A stretch of 64,000 bases of DNA from Natrinema salsiterrestre (lineage in GTDB: Archaea; Halobacteriota; Halobacteria; Halobacteriales; Natrialbaceae): assembly GCF_029502005.1 (NCBI RefSeq), contig NZ_JAMQOT010000013.1, positions 38,003 through 102,002 of the forward strand, in the 5' to 3' direction. Below, piece by piece: positions 42,338-50,620 of this stretch (position 1 is the stretch's first letter; every line of letters begins with the position of its first letter). The translations under genes and the position numbers were made by a program. The notes beneath the pieces are model-generated. The model ran no database searches. It saw only the letters and a list, made by a program, of their open reading frames with translations, and was not told the DNA's origin.

Positions 42338-43000
42338 ATGCCTTACGTTGAACTCACCATTACGATTCCGGCGGACGTCTGGATCGGCCGAATATCTCGT
42401 GACTACCCCGACACTCGGTTTCGGGTCCTCGCAGCGACAGCAACCGATGGAACGGGTGCTGCCCGGCTCGAAATCCTCGGAACGAACGCTGAACGTGTCT
42501 GTGAGGAAATTAGTTCGTACAACTCGGTCACGGATCTGACGATATTCGAGACGGCCTGCCATCGGCGGCGTGTCCAACTCGAGACCACGTCCCCACTGTT
42601 GTTGACTGCAATTCAGGCATCGGGCGTCCCGCTCAGTATGCCATTCGAGATTAGTGACGGCACGATGGCGCTGAACGCGACGATTCCACAACACCAACTC
42701 TCGAAACTCGGTGAGAGCTTGACGGAATTCGATATCACGTTTTCGATCGAACGCATCCAGCCGGAGGTCGACTCCGAGTCGCTACTCACCGATCGACAAC
42801 AGTGGCTCCTCTACGAGGCGATCGATCGAGGATACTACGATACACCACGGCGTATAACGCTCGTCGAGCTCGCAGACGAGCTCGATATCGCCAAATCGAC
42901 GTGTAGCGAGACGCTCCACCGGCTCGAAGAACGGGTCCTGAAACAGTTCGTCTCCGGCGATTGTGAACACCAGCCGGATATCTCGATCCGCGCTGATTGA
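42338..43000 (+). CDS. Bacterio-opsin-activator-type HTH regulator
   Basis: This 220-residue regulator has an N-terminal beta-rich sensor-like domain (MPYVELTITIPADVW, VLAATATDGTGAARLEILG) and a C-terminal HTH_10 domain (LLTDRQQWLLYEAIDRGYYD, TLVELADELDIAKSTCSETLHRLEERVLKQFV), characteristic of haloarchaeal bacterio-opsin activator relatives. It is divergent from the ALDH/ThDP operon, so it is likely the regulator of that operon (inference). Confidence 0.85.
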   Translation: MPYVELTITIPADVWIGRISRDYPDTRFRVLAATATDGTGAARLEILGTNAERVCEEISSYNSVTDLTIFETACHRRRVQLETTSPLLLTAIQASGVPLSMPFEISDGTMALNATIPQHQLSKLGESLTEFDITFSIERIQPEVDSESLLTDRQQWLLYEAIDRGYYDTPRRITLVELADELDIAKSTCSETLHRLEERVLKQFVSGDCEHQPDISIRAD

Positions 43001-43141
43001 CTGATCCCCGTCTGAATCCGTGCGGGGATGTTTTCCCTCGATTTCGAGCCACTGTTCAGGTTTTTCGATCCCGTATAGTCACTCCGGGGAAGATATTTGG
43101 GACGAACGCTATTGACGGGGCGTTCGTTCTCCAAGGCGATC

Positions 43142-43492
43142 ATGGCAAAACACGCGTTCATACTCCTCTCCCATCCAGAACGGCCCGGCAAGTTCGCGAA
43201 TCCCCTCACCTACGCTGTTCAACTGAACGAGGCAGGCCACGAAGCCGCGGTCTATTTCGATGGAGCCGCGACGTACTGGTTCGAAGATCTCGAGGATCGG
43301 CCTGCTCCCGCGCGGGACGCTTACGAACGAGCGAAAGAACTGGACCTCATCGCGGGCGTCTGTGACCACTGTGCGACGTTCAAGGGTGTTGCAGACGCCG
43401 TCGAGGCAGAGGGGTTCGAAATCGAGGGGAGCAAACACGCTCCGGACGTTGCGAGCCTCGTCGACGATGGGTACGAGATCCATACGGTTTGA
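43142..43492 (+). CDS. DsrE-family protein
   Basis: This 116-residue protein starts at ATG 43142 and has a DsrE-like fold: MAKHAFILLSHPERPGKFAN, YAVQLNEAGHEAAVYFDGAATYWFE, and CDHCATFKGVADAVEAEG with Cys residues near 79 and 82 that could carry persulfide sulfur. DsrE/TusD-type proteins relay sulfur or modulate redox in the cytosol. It lies in the region that also has TusA-like and DUF2249 proteins, next to the molybdenum enzyme operon. Confidence 0.8.
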   Translation: MAKHAFILLSHPERPGKFANPLTYAVQLNEAGHEAAVYFDGAATYWFEDLEDRPAPARDAYERAKELDLIAGVCDHCATFKGVADAVEAEGFEIEGSKHAPDVASLVDDGYEIHTV

Positions 43493-43681
43493 ACGATCAC
43501 TATCAGATACAGATCTCTAGCTCTGTTGCAATTCCGTTCTACAGATTTTCTTTCGCCGTCCTTGTTCACACGGGGAGCAATCGACAGTTTGGTGACCATA
43601 CTCACTGGAGTTCGATCTGACGAACATATTCGGCGCTACCTTCGGGGTACTCGACGACGTTTTCTGAGCCGGGATTGAATA

Positions 43682-43894
43682 ATGCGTATCTCGAAAGGAG
43701 CGTTTCTCGTCGTCGTAGCTATCCTCGTCCCGATCATCGTCGAGTTTCGGACGGCTCTCTCGTGGTTCGGTATCACGCTCTCCGTCTTCGAGACGATCGG
43801 GCTCGGACTGGTAGTTGTCCTCACCGTGCTGGTCTGGGCAGTGTGGCCACCGACCGATGATACCGGAACGGAGTCGGTCCGGTCTAGCCGATAG
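43682..43894 (+). CDS. Two-helix membrane protein
   Basis: This 70-residue protein has two hydrophobic segments (residues 7-23 and 35-55; FLVVVAILVPIIVEF and IGLGLVVVLTVLVWAVW) and a short acidic C-terminal tail. It overlaps its convergent neighbour by 11 bases. No family is recognised. Alternatively it may be a membrane anchor for a nearby enzyme, but nothing in the sequence shows this. Confidence 0.55.
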   Translation: MRISKGAFLVVVAILVPIIVEFRTALSWFGITLSVFETIGLGLVVVLTVLVWAVWPPTDDTGTESVRSSR

Positions 43895-44786
43895 AACTCT
43901 CTTTCAGTTTTTCGTCTCGGTCGACTGCGAGGAGTCCGGATGGGAACTGAGCGAGACGCGGGCGGCCGTCTCGGTGTGGATCGAACACGTCGAAGGCGAA
44001 CGCTCGCCAGAGCACGCGTTCGGGGTACGGTCGACTTTCGAGATCAACGTCGAGAGTATCCGCGAGAGCAATCGGCTCGAGTTCCTCGTGATTCGTCGGG
44101 ATCGTAACCGGGTTCGCCATCGCATTCAGGTCGAGATTGAACGAGGGGAACAGTCGATAGTCGGAAGCCGGATCGGGGTGATAGATCGTTTGCTGGCCGG
44201 GATATCGAACGGACAGCCGCGGCGAGATCGTCGTCTTCGATTCGTCTGCCTCGAGAGTGACCTGCCTTTCCGGAAGAGAAATTGATTCCCTGTCCCCGAC
44301 AGGGATCTCGTAGCTGCCGATCGCCGTCTCGACCGTGACAGCCTCCGCGAAGATGTCGGTGATCGTGACGGCTGGCGGTTCGTAGCTACGTACACGCGCC
44401 GACGTCGAGTCGCCCGCGACCGTCCCGTCGACCACCACGTCGAACTGACCCCCGTCCCGCCCGTAGAGCGCCGGCGAGTGAGCGTTCTCCCGTGGGATCG
44501 CCGCCAGTTGGTGCGTCGTCGCACAGACGCCGCGCCAATCGGACGGTCCTGAATCGATCGGAGAAAGCGTGTTCCGCCAGTAGAACACCCGTTGTTCGCC
44601 GTCGAGGGCGTAGGGAATCGCGTCGGGGAAGAACGACTCGCCGAGCTCCGTCGGTTCCAGGCCGGGATGCTCGAGCGTCAGTTCGAGGTACGGGACTTCG
44701 ACCGTGATCGGGTCTCGGAACGAGCCGGCCGGCGCCCGCTCCCACCGGACCGCTTCGGGCGATTGTGTCGATGGTTCGTCAGACAT
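43884..44786 (-). CDS. Large haloarchaeal hypothetical protein
   Basis: This 300-residue protein has no signal peptide or membrane span. It has repeated beta strands and conserved-looking acidic segments (YLELTLEHPGLEPTELGE, DGEQRVFYWRNTLS, HSPALYGRDGGQFDVVVDGT, YEIPVGDRESISLPERQVTLE, and AFDVFDPHRDGRPRLAQFPSG). No metal or catalytic motif is obvious. It is 15 bases downstream of the gene at 44802 and forms an operon with it. Confidence 0.65.
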   Translation of the reverse strand: MSDEPSTQSPEAVRWERAPAGSFRDPITVEVPYLELTLEHPGLEPTELGESFFPDAIPYALDGEQRVFYWRNTLSPIDSGPSDWRGVCATTHQLAAIPRENAHSPALYGRDGGQFDVVVDGTVAGDSTSARVRSYEPPAVTITDIFAEAVTVETAIGSYEIPVGDRESISLPERQVTLEADESKTTISPRLSVRYPGQQTIYHPDPASDYRLFPSFNLDLNAMANPVTIPTNHEELEPIALADTLDVDLESRPYPERVLWRAFAFDVFDPHRDGRPRLAQFPSGLLAVDRDEKLKESSIG

Positions 44787-44801
44787 GATCGTGAAAACGT
44801 A

Positions 44802-45395
44802 TCAGAACGGTGCTTCCGGGTCACCGCGACTCGGTCTTTCACGTTGCTTGGCGCGCTCCATCGGGTTCGAGCCGATCTCTCCCCCTGGTTCATGCTTCAC
44901 CGAACCAGTTTCGATGTACGCCTCCTCGACCTCTCCGAGTTGCTCGTTGATCGCTTCGCTCTGGTGGTGCATCGGCGCGGCACGAACCCGGACGAGGTCG
45001 TATTCGTGACGTTCGGAGAGTCCGTTCCACGCGCGGAACGAGCCGATCGTGAGCGTGTGGGTCTGTGGGCAGAACGGCGTCGTCGGCGTGAACTCTGCGC
45101 GGAGAACGGACGGGTCGTTCGTCTCTTCGGCGTAACGATACCCTGCGTTCGAATGACGCGTGTCAAGGTTGAGCCGCGCGAGGTTGTAGTTGAACGTCAT
45201 GTCGTACACTTTCCGTTCCTCGAAGCGATCCCGAGTGATTTCGTGGAATTCGACGTGATCGTCGTCCGTAAGTACGCGGTGTTCCTCGAGGAACGGCCCT
45301 GGTTCGGGGAGGGTTTCCGGGACGAACTGTTCGTAGTCGTCAAAGAGTCCTCCGTCGTCGCTATCACCGCCGAACGGTGAGGGGAACCCGACCAT
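44802..45395 (-). CDS. Haloarchaeal hypothetical protein
   Basis: This 197-residue protein starts at ATG 45395 (MVGFPSPFGGDSDDGG); the upstream frame is less acidic and lacks a start signal. Visible segments are FEERKVYDMTFNYNLARLNL, TPTTPFCPQTHTLTIGSFRAWN, LSERHEYDLVRVRAAP and EEAYIETGSVKHEPGGEIG. The CPQT motif might bind a metal. It is the first gene of a two-gene minus-strand operon, divergent from the CopD-like gene. Function unknown. Confidence 0.6.
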   Translation of the reverse strand: MVGFPSPFGGDSDDGGLFDDYEQFVPETLPEPGPFLEEHRVLTDDDHVEFHEITRDRFEERKVYDMTFNYNLARLNLDTRHSNAGYRYAEETNDPSVLRAEFTPTTPFCPQTHTLTIGSFRAWNGLSERHEYDLVRVRAAPMHHQSEAINEQLGEVEEAYIETGSVKHEPGGEIGSNPMERAKQRERPSRGDPEAPF

Positions 45396-45434
45396 GCGAG
45401 TGGATACGAACGGCGTTGTACTATGCGTGATCCC

Positions 45435-45559
45435 GGATATATTCGTGGAAAGAAACATTTTCCGTTCGGTTCCGAACGGCGGCTGGAGGAATACCCTCCG
45501 CCATGGGCGGATTCGGGCTGCATCGAACCCGTTCAAAAACGGGTGAGGCGAATATATCC
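45435..45559. promoter_or_regulatory. Divergent promoter region with mirror-image TATA elements and central palindrome
   Basis: The 11-base element GGATATATTCG at 45435-45445 and its exact reverse complement CGAATATATCC at 45549-45559 face the two divergent genes (44802-45395 on the minus strand and 45614 on the plus strand). Each is probably the BRE/TATA box of its gene. Between them lies CCGTTCGG-TT-CCGAACGG (45462-45479), a near-perfect palindrome suitable as operator. Confidence 0.6.
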
Positions 45560-45613
45560 GCGCACACTCCTTAGTTTAGGCCGGCCGAAGACTATGATAG
45601 GTGAGTCCCTCGA

Positions 45614-46621
45614 ATGCCCGAGACGTCACGACGAACGCTCGATTCGGTCGGCGACGACCTCTTTGATAAGTACCTCCTCCCGAAGGTCGCGCTCGCTATC
45701 ATTCTCCTCGCATCGCTCATTGGAACCGCCGTCTCGTTTCAGATTGCGAGCCGCTGGGCGCCGGTTGCGGTGATCGCGAAGTGGCTATACTTTGTGGGCT
45801 TGGGCGTCCTCACCGGTGGACTGCTCTGGAAGCACGGCTTCGTCCGACCGGCCGACCTCAAGTCGGGTGCGAACGAGTACTGCGAGCGGATGTACGCCCG
45901 GTTCGATCGGATCGCGCTCCTCGCTCTGCTCGCGATTATTCCGGGGACGTACGTCGTTCTCACCCAGTATACTGCGACGCTCGACGACTCGCTGTTCGTG
46001 GCCGGCCTCGCGGTGACCGTCGGTGGACTCGTCTTGTTCACCGCGGTCGATGCACTGCGCAGCAGGTCCGTCGACGAGTCGTTTCGATCACCGATCGGTC
46101 TCCTCGCGTTCGGTCTCGCGATCGGTGCAGTGACGCTCACCGCCATAGCGGAGGTCGGCCTTCGGTCCACCGACACGATGGCGATGGCCGTTCGAATCCT
46201 CCACCTGCTCGCGTTTACGGTCTGGATCGGCGGCGCAGTCTGGAACATCTTCGTCGCGGTTCCGACTGGCCAGGAACGGCCCACGACGGCCGTGATCAGC
46301 GCCGCCGGCGAGCAACTCGAGCGCTTCCGGTGGACGGTGCAGTTCATCATTCCGACGCTCTTGGCGACCGGTCTCGTACAGTCGATCTATCTCTTCGGTA
46401 CGTCAGTCTCGCCGTACGTGACCTCCACAATCGGACTCGCGATTCTCGCGAAGCTCGGCTTCGTCGCCCTTCTGTTCGTCATCTTCAAAACCTGTCCGAT
46501 GTGGCGGGCCTGTTCGCCCATCGACGGTGTCTGTGACCTCGAGGATCTCGATCGGGGATCGAGCGGCGGATCACCGGAGTCGGCAGACGAACCGCCGGCA
46601 GAGGGGGTTGCCGATGACTGA
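45614..46621 (+). CDS. CopD-like membrane protein
   Basis: This 335-residue integral membrane protein has about eight hydrophobic segments. The motif ILHLLAFTVWIGGAVWNIF (near residues 195-213) with His and the preceding VGLRSTDTMAM is the CopD-type signature in which His residues may coordinate copper or haem. The C-terminal ~35 residues are acidic and CPMWRACSP may be a metal-binding site (TCPMWRAC). It overlaps the following TusA-like gene and is co-transcribed with it. Confidence 0.7.
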   Translation: MPETSRRTLDSVGDDLFDKYLLPKVALAIILLASLIGTAVSFQIASRWAPVAVIAKWLYFVGLGVLTGGLLWKHGFVRPADLKSGANEYCERMYARFDRIALLALLAIIPGTYVVLTQYTATLDDSLFVAGLAVTVGGLVLFTAVDALRSRSVDESFRSPIGLLAFGLAIGAVTLTAIAEVGLRSTDTMAMAVRILHLLAFTVWIGGAVWNIFVAVPTGQERPTTAVISAAGEQLERFRWTVQFIIPTLLATGLVQSIYLFGTSVSPYVTSTIGLAILAKLGFVALLFVIFKTCPMWRACSPIDGVCDLEDLDRGSSGGSPESADEPPAEGVADD

Positions 46622-46898
46622 CCTCGAGGTCCCGGATCACGTATCGAACGTTGAGCCCGACGAGACGATCGACAACCGCGGGCGCGGGTGTGCGAACGGT
46701 ATCGCGCGCGTCCAGCGGGCACTCACCGACCTGCCCGAGGACGCCGTTCTAATGATCCGTAGTACCGACCGTCGAGCGAAGACCGAGTATCCACAGCTCG
46801 CCGCGCAGACCCCCCACGAACTGCTCGGGATCGAATCCGAACGAAGCGGACTCCTGCGAAAGGAGTACACGACCTATCTCCGAATCCACCACGAGTGA
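46614..46898 (+). CDS. TusA/SirA-like sulfur-carrier protein candidate
   Basis: This 94-residue protein starts at ATG 46614, overlapping the CopD-like gene stop by eight bases. RGCANGIARVQRALTDLPEDAVLMIRSTDRRAKTEYPQL has the TusA-fold layout with a single early Cys (RGCANG) where sulfur is carried in that family, although the CPxP motif is not present. It may pass sulfur from a desulfurase to acceptor proteins. The last residues are YTTYLRIHHE. Confidence 0.65.
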   Translation: MTDLEVPDHVSNVEPDETIDNRGRGCANGIARVQRALTDLPEDAVLMIRSTDRRAKTEYPQLAAQTPHELLGIESERSGLLRKEYTTYLRIHHE

Positions 46899-47021
46899 CG
46901 TCTCTCCCTCGAACGGACGGCTGAACGAGGCATAGGCCTCACACTCGGCTCCCTGAGAACGATTCGCTGCGACTGACCGATCTCATCGATATCTTTTCAC
47001 GGGACCGAATGCGAGTGTTCT

Positions 47022-47495
47022 CTACGCCGATTCGACGGCTTCGAGCACCTCGTCGTAAGCCGGTTCGTTCGTCGGATCATCCGCGGTCCACTCGTATTCG
47101 ATCGTTCCATTCTCGTCGAGGACGAACACCGCACGGTTGGCGATATCGTAGAGGCCGAGTTCGGGAATGTCGATCTCGAGATCGTAGGCCTCGATCGCGT
47201 CACCGTTCATGTCACTGACGAGGTCGAACTCGATATTGTGTTCGTCACGGAACGCCCCCAGTGAGAACGGGGAATCCGCGCTCACGCCGAGGACCGTCGC
47301 ATCGGCATCGCGGAACTTGTCCAGTTTCTCCTGTAGCGCGACCATTTCGTTCGTACACGGTGGCGTGAACGCTCCTGGGAAGAACGCGACCACGACTGGA
47401 CCGTTCCCCAAGTGATTCTCGAGGTCGAAGCTCTCGTGGTCGCTCGTTCCGATCGTGGCTGTGAACGTCGGCGCAGTGTCGCCTGTTGTGGGCAT
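47022..47495 (-). CDS. Peroxiredoxin (AhpC/TSA family)
   Basis: This 157-residue peroxiredoxin starts at ATG 47495 (MPTTGDTAPTFTATIG). The peroxidatic Cys is in FFPGAFTPPCTNEMVALQ with the conserved Pro and Thr (residue ~48). The thioredoxin fold continues with LGVSADSPFSLGAFRDEHN and VFVLDENGTIEYEWTADD. No clear resolving Cys is seen, so it is 1-Cys type. It reduces hydroperoxides in the cytosol. Its position near the oxidative molybdenum enzymes may be protective, but it could equally be a general enzyme. Confidence 0.9.
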   Translation of the reverse strand: MPTTGDTAPTFTATIGTSDHESFDLENHLGNGPVVVAFFPGAFTPPCTNEMVALQEKLDKFRDADATVLGVSADSPFSLGAFRDEHNIEFDLVSDMNGDAIEAYDLEIDIPELGLYDIANRAVFVLDENGTIEYEWTADDPTNEPAYDEVLEAVESA

Positions 47496-47588
47496 ACGAA
47501 TTCTTGTTCGTTCCATATCAGGTTAAAAGTGGACACGAACATGGCTGGATTCTCCTCGCGCAAAAAATAGAGAGCTAGGAACCGAGTA

Positions 47589-47882
47589 TTAGCTTTCCGT
47601 CTCGGGCTCCAGCTCAGTCCTGACATAGTACGGCCCGTCCCACTCGCGAACCCAGTCAGGAGCGTCAGCGTGAGCCTGCAACTGATTCGCCTCGTACGAT
47701 TCGTCCGGGTAACCGTCCCCGTCCTCGTCGGTCCCGTCCTCCCGTGGGACGACGAACGTGACCGGCTCTCGCTCTTCGGCGGGGATCAGCTGTTTCCTGT
47801 CCCAGTCGTGTGCTTGCCCCGACGAATCAGTCCACTCCTGTGGATGAAACGTGACGGTGACCTCGGACTCATTTTGCGTCAT
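47589..47882 (-). CDS. Haloarchaeal hypothetical protein
   Basis: This 97-residue protein starts at ATG 47882, eight bases after the DUF2249 gene stop, and is in the same operon. It has TVTFHPQEWTDSSGQAHDWD, PVTFVVPREDGTDEDGDGYP and WVREWDGPYYVRTELEPE segments, suggesting a small beta-rich domain with Trp residues. No family is recognised. The longer frame to 47999 overlaps the upstream gene and is rejected. Confidence 0.55.
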   Translation of the reverse strand: MTQNESEVTVTFHPQEWTDSSGQAHDWDRKQLIPAEEREPVTFVVPREDGTDEDGDGYPDESYEANQLQAHADAPDWVREWDGPYYVRTELEPETES

Positions 47883-47890
47883 AATTTGAA

Positions 47891-48952
47891 CTAGAACGGT
47901 GAATTGACCGATTCGTTTGCGTCGGGTTCGCGGGTCCTGTTCTCGGATTTCCCGATCAGTACCCTGAACTCCCCGGGTTCCTTCTTTTGATACTCCCACT
48001 GGAACTCGGGTCCTGCTTCCGCTTCGAACTGGTGGTACAGCGGTTTCGGGTCGTGATCGTTGACGAGAACGAACGCCTGTTCTCCCTCGAGGTCCGCGTA
48101 CGCCTCGAAAATCAGTTCGTGACGTTCTGCGGGGGGACGATCCCGAACGTCCAGCTCTTCCGTGACCGTTATCGAGTCGGACTCGTCGGGAGCGGAACTC
48201 GACTCCATCTCGCCAGCAGCGTCCGTATCGGTCGACTCTTCTCCCTTGGTTATCTGGACGCGACAGCGCCCTGGTTCCGATTCGGCCACGTCCCAGCTGA
48301 ACGAACCGCCGTACCGTTGCGTGAACTCCTGTCGGAGCGGTCGCGGCTCGTGTGGTGCAACGATCTCCATCGTCGCTCCGTCCGGCAACATCCCGTACCG
48401 GTGATGGATGGTCGGATGTCGCTCCTGTTTCGGGATCTTTCGAACGTCGAACTTGGTGAAGACACCGTCAGTTGCCCCCTCGGAAGCGTCCGTTTTGACG
48501 ACCTCGACTGCCCACTCCCGAGACTCTCGACTTCGATACTCCCAGTCGAAGGTCTCTCCCCGAGTCGAACGGATCTCGTGGGAGAGCGGTTTTGGATCGT
48601 GATCGTTGAGGAAGACGAATCCCTCCCCCGGCTCGAGGTCGTCGAACGTCTCGAGCAAGACGCGGTGGCGTTTCTGTGGCGGCATCGATCGAACGTCGAA
48701 CGACGCGCGTTCGTCTTCGTCCAGATCACGGACCTTCGTGACTCGAGTCGCGGAATCGTCCGAATCTGTCGGGTCGTCTTCCCGCTCTAGGACGACGCCG
48801 CGCTTGATCTGGTAGCTGTACAGGAAGGCAGTTATATCTCGATCGGCCGTGATCGATATCGAGGACCCGTCCTCGAGCTCGTCGAGACCGTCGAAGAGAT
48901 GATCTCGCTGCTCTTCCTCCCGGAGATTCCGGAGGTCAATGGATGTCGTCAT
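47891..48952 (-). CDS. Protein with four DUF2249 repeats
   Basis: This 353-residue protein has four DUF2249 domains in tandem. The first (residues 1-60) reads SIDLRNLREEEQRDHLFDGLDELEDGSS. The second (85-155) reads FDVRSMPPQKRHRVLLETFDDLEPGEGFVFLNDHDPKPL. The third (165-235) reads FDVRKIPKQERHPTIHHRYGMLPDG. The fourth (265-340) reads LDVRDRPPAERHELIFEAYADLEGEQAFVLVNDHDPKPL. DUF2249 is found near nitrogen and sulfur metabolism and in haemerythrin-like proteins, and resembles the TusA/SirA fold. Each unit has the LDVRxxPPxxRH motif, often with the acid-rich NDHDPKPL loop. Confidence 0.9.
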   Translation of the reverse strand: MTTSIDLRNLREEEQRDHLFDGLDELEDGSSISITADRDITAFLYSYQIKRGVVLEREDDPTDSDDSATRVTKVRDLDEDERASFDVRSMPPQKRHRVLLETFDDLEPGEGFVFLNDHDPKPLSHEIRSTRGETFDWEYRSRESREWAVEVVKTDASEGATDGVFTKFDVRKIPKQERHPTIHHRYGMLPDGATMEIVAPHEPRPLRQEFTQRYGGSFSWDVAESEPGRCRVQITKGEESTDTDAAGEMESSSAPDESDSITVTEELDVRDRPPAERHELIFEAYADLEGEQAFVLVNDHDPKPLYHQFEAEAGPEFQWEYQKKEPGEFRVLIGKSENRTREPDANESVNSPF

Positions 48953-49378
48953 CGTAGGATTATCTCGTTCACGTCGACAGATAGGGACTGTGACGAACCG
49001 TTTCGGATCTTTGTTTAAATAGACTGCAGGACTGTATCGGACGCGAACTCAGCGCCGAGACGCTCGAGCACTACCAGCAGACGAAGACCATCGATCTCGC
49101 GCTCGATTGAGCACCGGGCGCTCCGCACTGCTGGTTCCTGCAGGAGAAAATCGTCGCTCCGCGTCGAGTGACGGGCGATAAGTGCGCAGGTGCCTCTTGT
49201 CATTTCTGACAACGTGCCCAACAGCCGTCGGTAGCGATTCCCGGACCGGTTAAATCCTCTCCATGAGTTAACCTGATATGGTTTCAAAATGCCCCTATTA
49301 CCGCTTATATGCAAAGTATTATAGTTATGTGCGTTGCCATACCACGCTAACGACTGGCACACACCAGTCGGTGTCAAC
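48953..49378. other. Intergenic region with the cox-operon promoter
   Basis: About 430 bases. A TATA-like element CTTATATG at 49304-49311 and the inverted repeat ACTGG(N7)CCAGT at 49353-49369 lie upstream of coxG. Further left (49022-49110) the plus strand reads LQDCIGRELSAETLEHYQQT and then KTIDLALD with a stop, a C-terminal fragment of an unidentified protein. The remainder shows nothing. Confidence 0.45.
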
Positions 49379-50032
49379 ATGGAATTCAGTGGGACCTTCG
49401 AACTCGAGGAGACAACGGTCGACGAGGTGTGGCTCGCGCTATCGGATCCGGTGTTGGTCGAGCAGTCGCTACCGGGATGTGAGTTCCTGATCCGCGTCGA
49501 TGATACGGACGTCGACTTCGACGAGTTGCGCGACGAAACGACCGATCGGGAGGTCGAACCGACCGCCGACCCGGAGGTGATCGCCGAACGCGCGTTCGAG
49601 GAGGGCGGTCACTACGCAGCGCTGATGCAGATCAGCGTCGGGCCGGTGAACCCGACGTTCGAGACGGTGGTGACGATCGATCACCGCGAGTACCCGGAGA
49701 TGTCCGCCGTCGGCGAGGGGTCGTCGAGCAACAGTTCCTTCGAGATGTCGTCGGGGATGTCCCTCTCCGAGACCGACGACGGCGTCGCCGTTGAGTGGGA
49801 GACCGAAGCCGACGTGTTCGGGAAGATCGCCCAGATGGGCCAACGCGTCGTCAATCCGGTCGCGAACCGCGTGGTCAAGCGGTTCTTCTCGTCGGTCCAG
49901 GACCAACTCCGCGAGCGGCAGCTCGCCGCCGAGGGGGACGCGACCGCCGACGAATCGGACCCGACAGAAAGCGATCGAGGACTGGTCGACAGGGTACTCG
50001 GCCGGTCGGGAAGCGACTCGAGCGACTCGTAA
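49379..50032 (+). CDS. coxG: CoxG-like (CO dehydrogenase subunit G) protein
   Basis: This 217-residue SRPBCC-fold protein starts with MEFSGTFELEETTVDEVWLALSDPVLVEQSLPGCEFL, the defining motif of CoxG. A second conserved strand pair YAALMQISVGPVNPTFETVVTI, the GVAVEWETEADVFGKIAQMGQRVV helix and the C-terminal VVKRFFSS complete the fold. The disordered acidic tail is haloarchaeal. CoxG binds hydrophobic ligands and in bacteria recruits the enzyme to the membrane or delivers a quinone. It is the first gene of the operon, and starts about 70 bases after a TATA-like element. Confidence 0.9.
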   Translation: MEFSGTFELEETTVDEVWLALSDPVLVEQSLPGCEFLIRVDDTDVDFDELRDETTDREVEPTADPEVIAERAFEEGGHYAALMQISVGPVNPTFETVVTIDHREYPEMSAVGEGSSSNSSFEMSSGMSLSETDDGVAVEWETEADVFGKIAQMGQRVVNPVANRVVKRFFSSVQDQLRERQLAAEGDATADESDPTESDRGLVDRVLGRSGSDSSDS

Positions 50033-50035
50033 GCT

Positions 50036-50620
50036 ATGACTGAACACGACATCACGCTGACGGTCAACGGAACAGATCACGAACTCACGGTCGAGCCGCG
50101 GACGCTCCTGGTTCACGCGCTCCGGGACGAGCTCGGCTACACCGGAACGAACGTCGGTTGCGAGAGCAGCCTCTGTGGCGCATGTACGGTCCACCTCGAC
50201 GACGACGCGGTCAAGTCCTGTACCGTTCTCGCGGTACAGGCAGACGGCGCGACGATCGAGACGGTCGAGGGACTGGCCGAGGACGGCGAGTTCCACCCCG
50301 TTCAGTCCGGGTTTCAGGAGGAGCACGGACTCCAGTGTGGGTACTGCACCCCCGGAATGATGATGGCAGCGACCGATCTCCTCGAGGAGAACCCCGATCC
50401 CAGTCGCGAGGAGATCCGCGAGGGACTGGAGGGGAACCTCTGTCGGTGTACTGGCTACCAGAACATCGTCAACGCAGTCGAGAACGCGGCCGACGAGATG
50501 CATGCTGGGGCCGTCGCCGACGGGGGCTGTCCGGCCGACGCCGCGGACGGATCGGGATCGTGCTGCGGCTCCGATGCCGGTGACGTGCGCTGGCCCGAGG
50601 ACGGAGGTGAGTCCGAATGA
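50036..50620 (+). CDS. coxS: Molybdenum hydroxylase iron-sulfur subunit (CoxS)
   Basis: This 194-residue protein has two [2Fe-2S] clusters. The plant-type ferredoxin N-terminus has [15 protein letters not shown] (with a later Cys), and the C-terminal helical domain has [11 protein letters not shown] and [13 protein letters not shown]. The last 40 residues are an acidic Cys-rich tail ([20 protein letters not shown]), which is unusual and may be disordered. CoxS passes electrons from the Mo site to FAD. It starts 3 bases after coxG and overlaps coxL (ATGA). Confidence 0.95.
   Translation: MTEHDITLTVNGTDHELTVEPRTLLVHALRDELGYTGTNVGCESSLCGACTVHLDDDAVKSCTVLAVQADGATIETVEGLAEDGEFHPVQSGFQEEHGLQCGYCTPGMMMAATDLLEENPDPSREEIREGLEGNLCRCTGYQNIVNAVENAADEMHAGAVADGGCPADAADGSGSCCGSDAGDVRWPEDGGESE

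Noticed and set aside
49469..50503. A 344-residue frame on the minus strand
   Set aside because: It overlaps coxG and coxS in antisense; no conserved motif.
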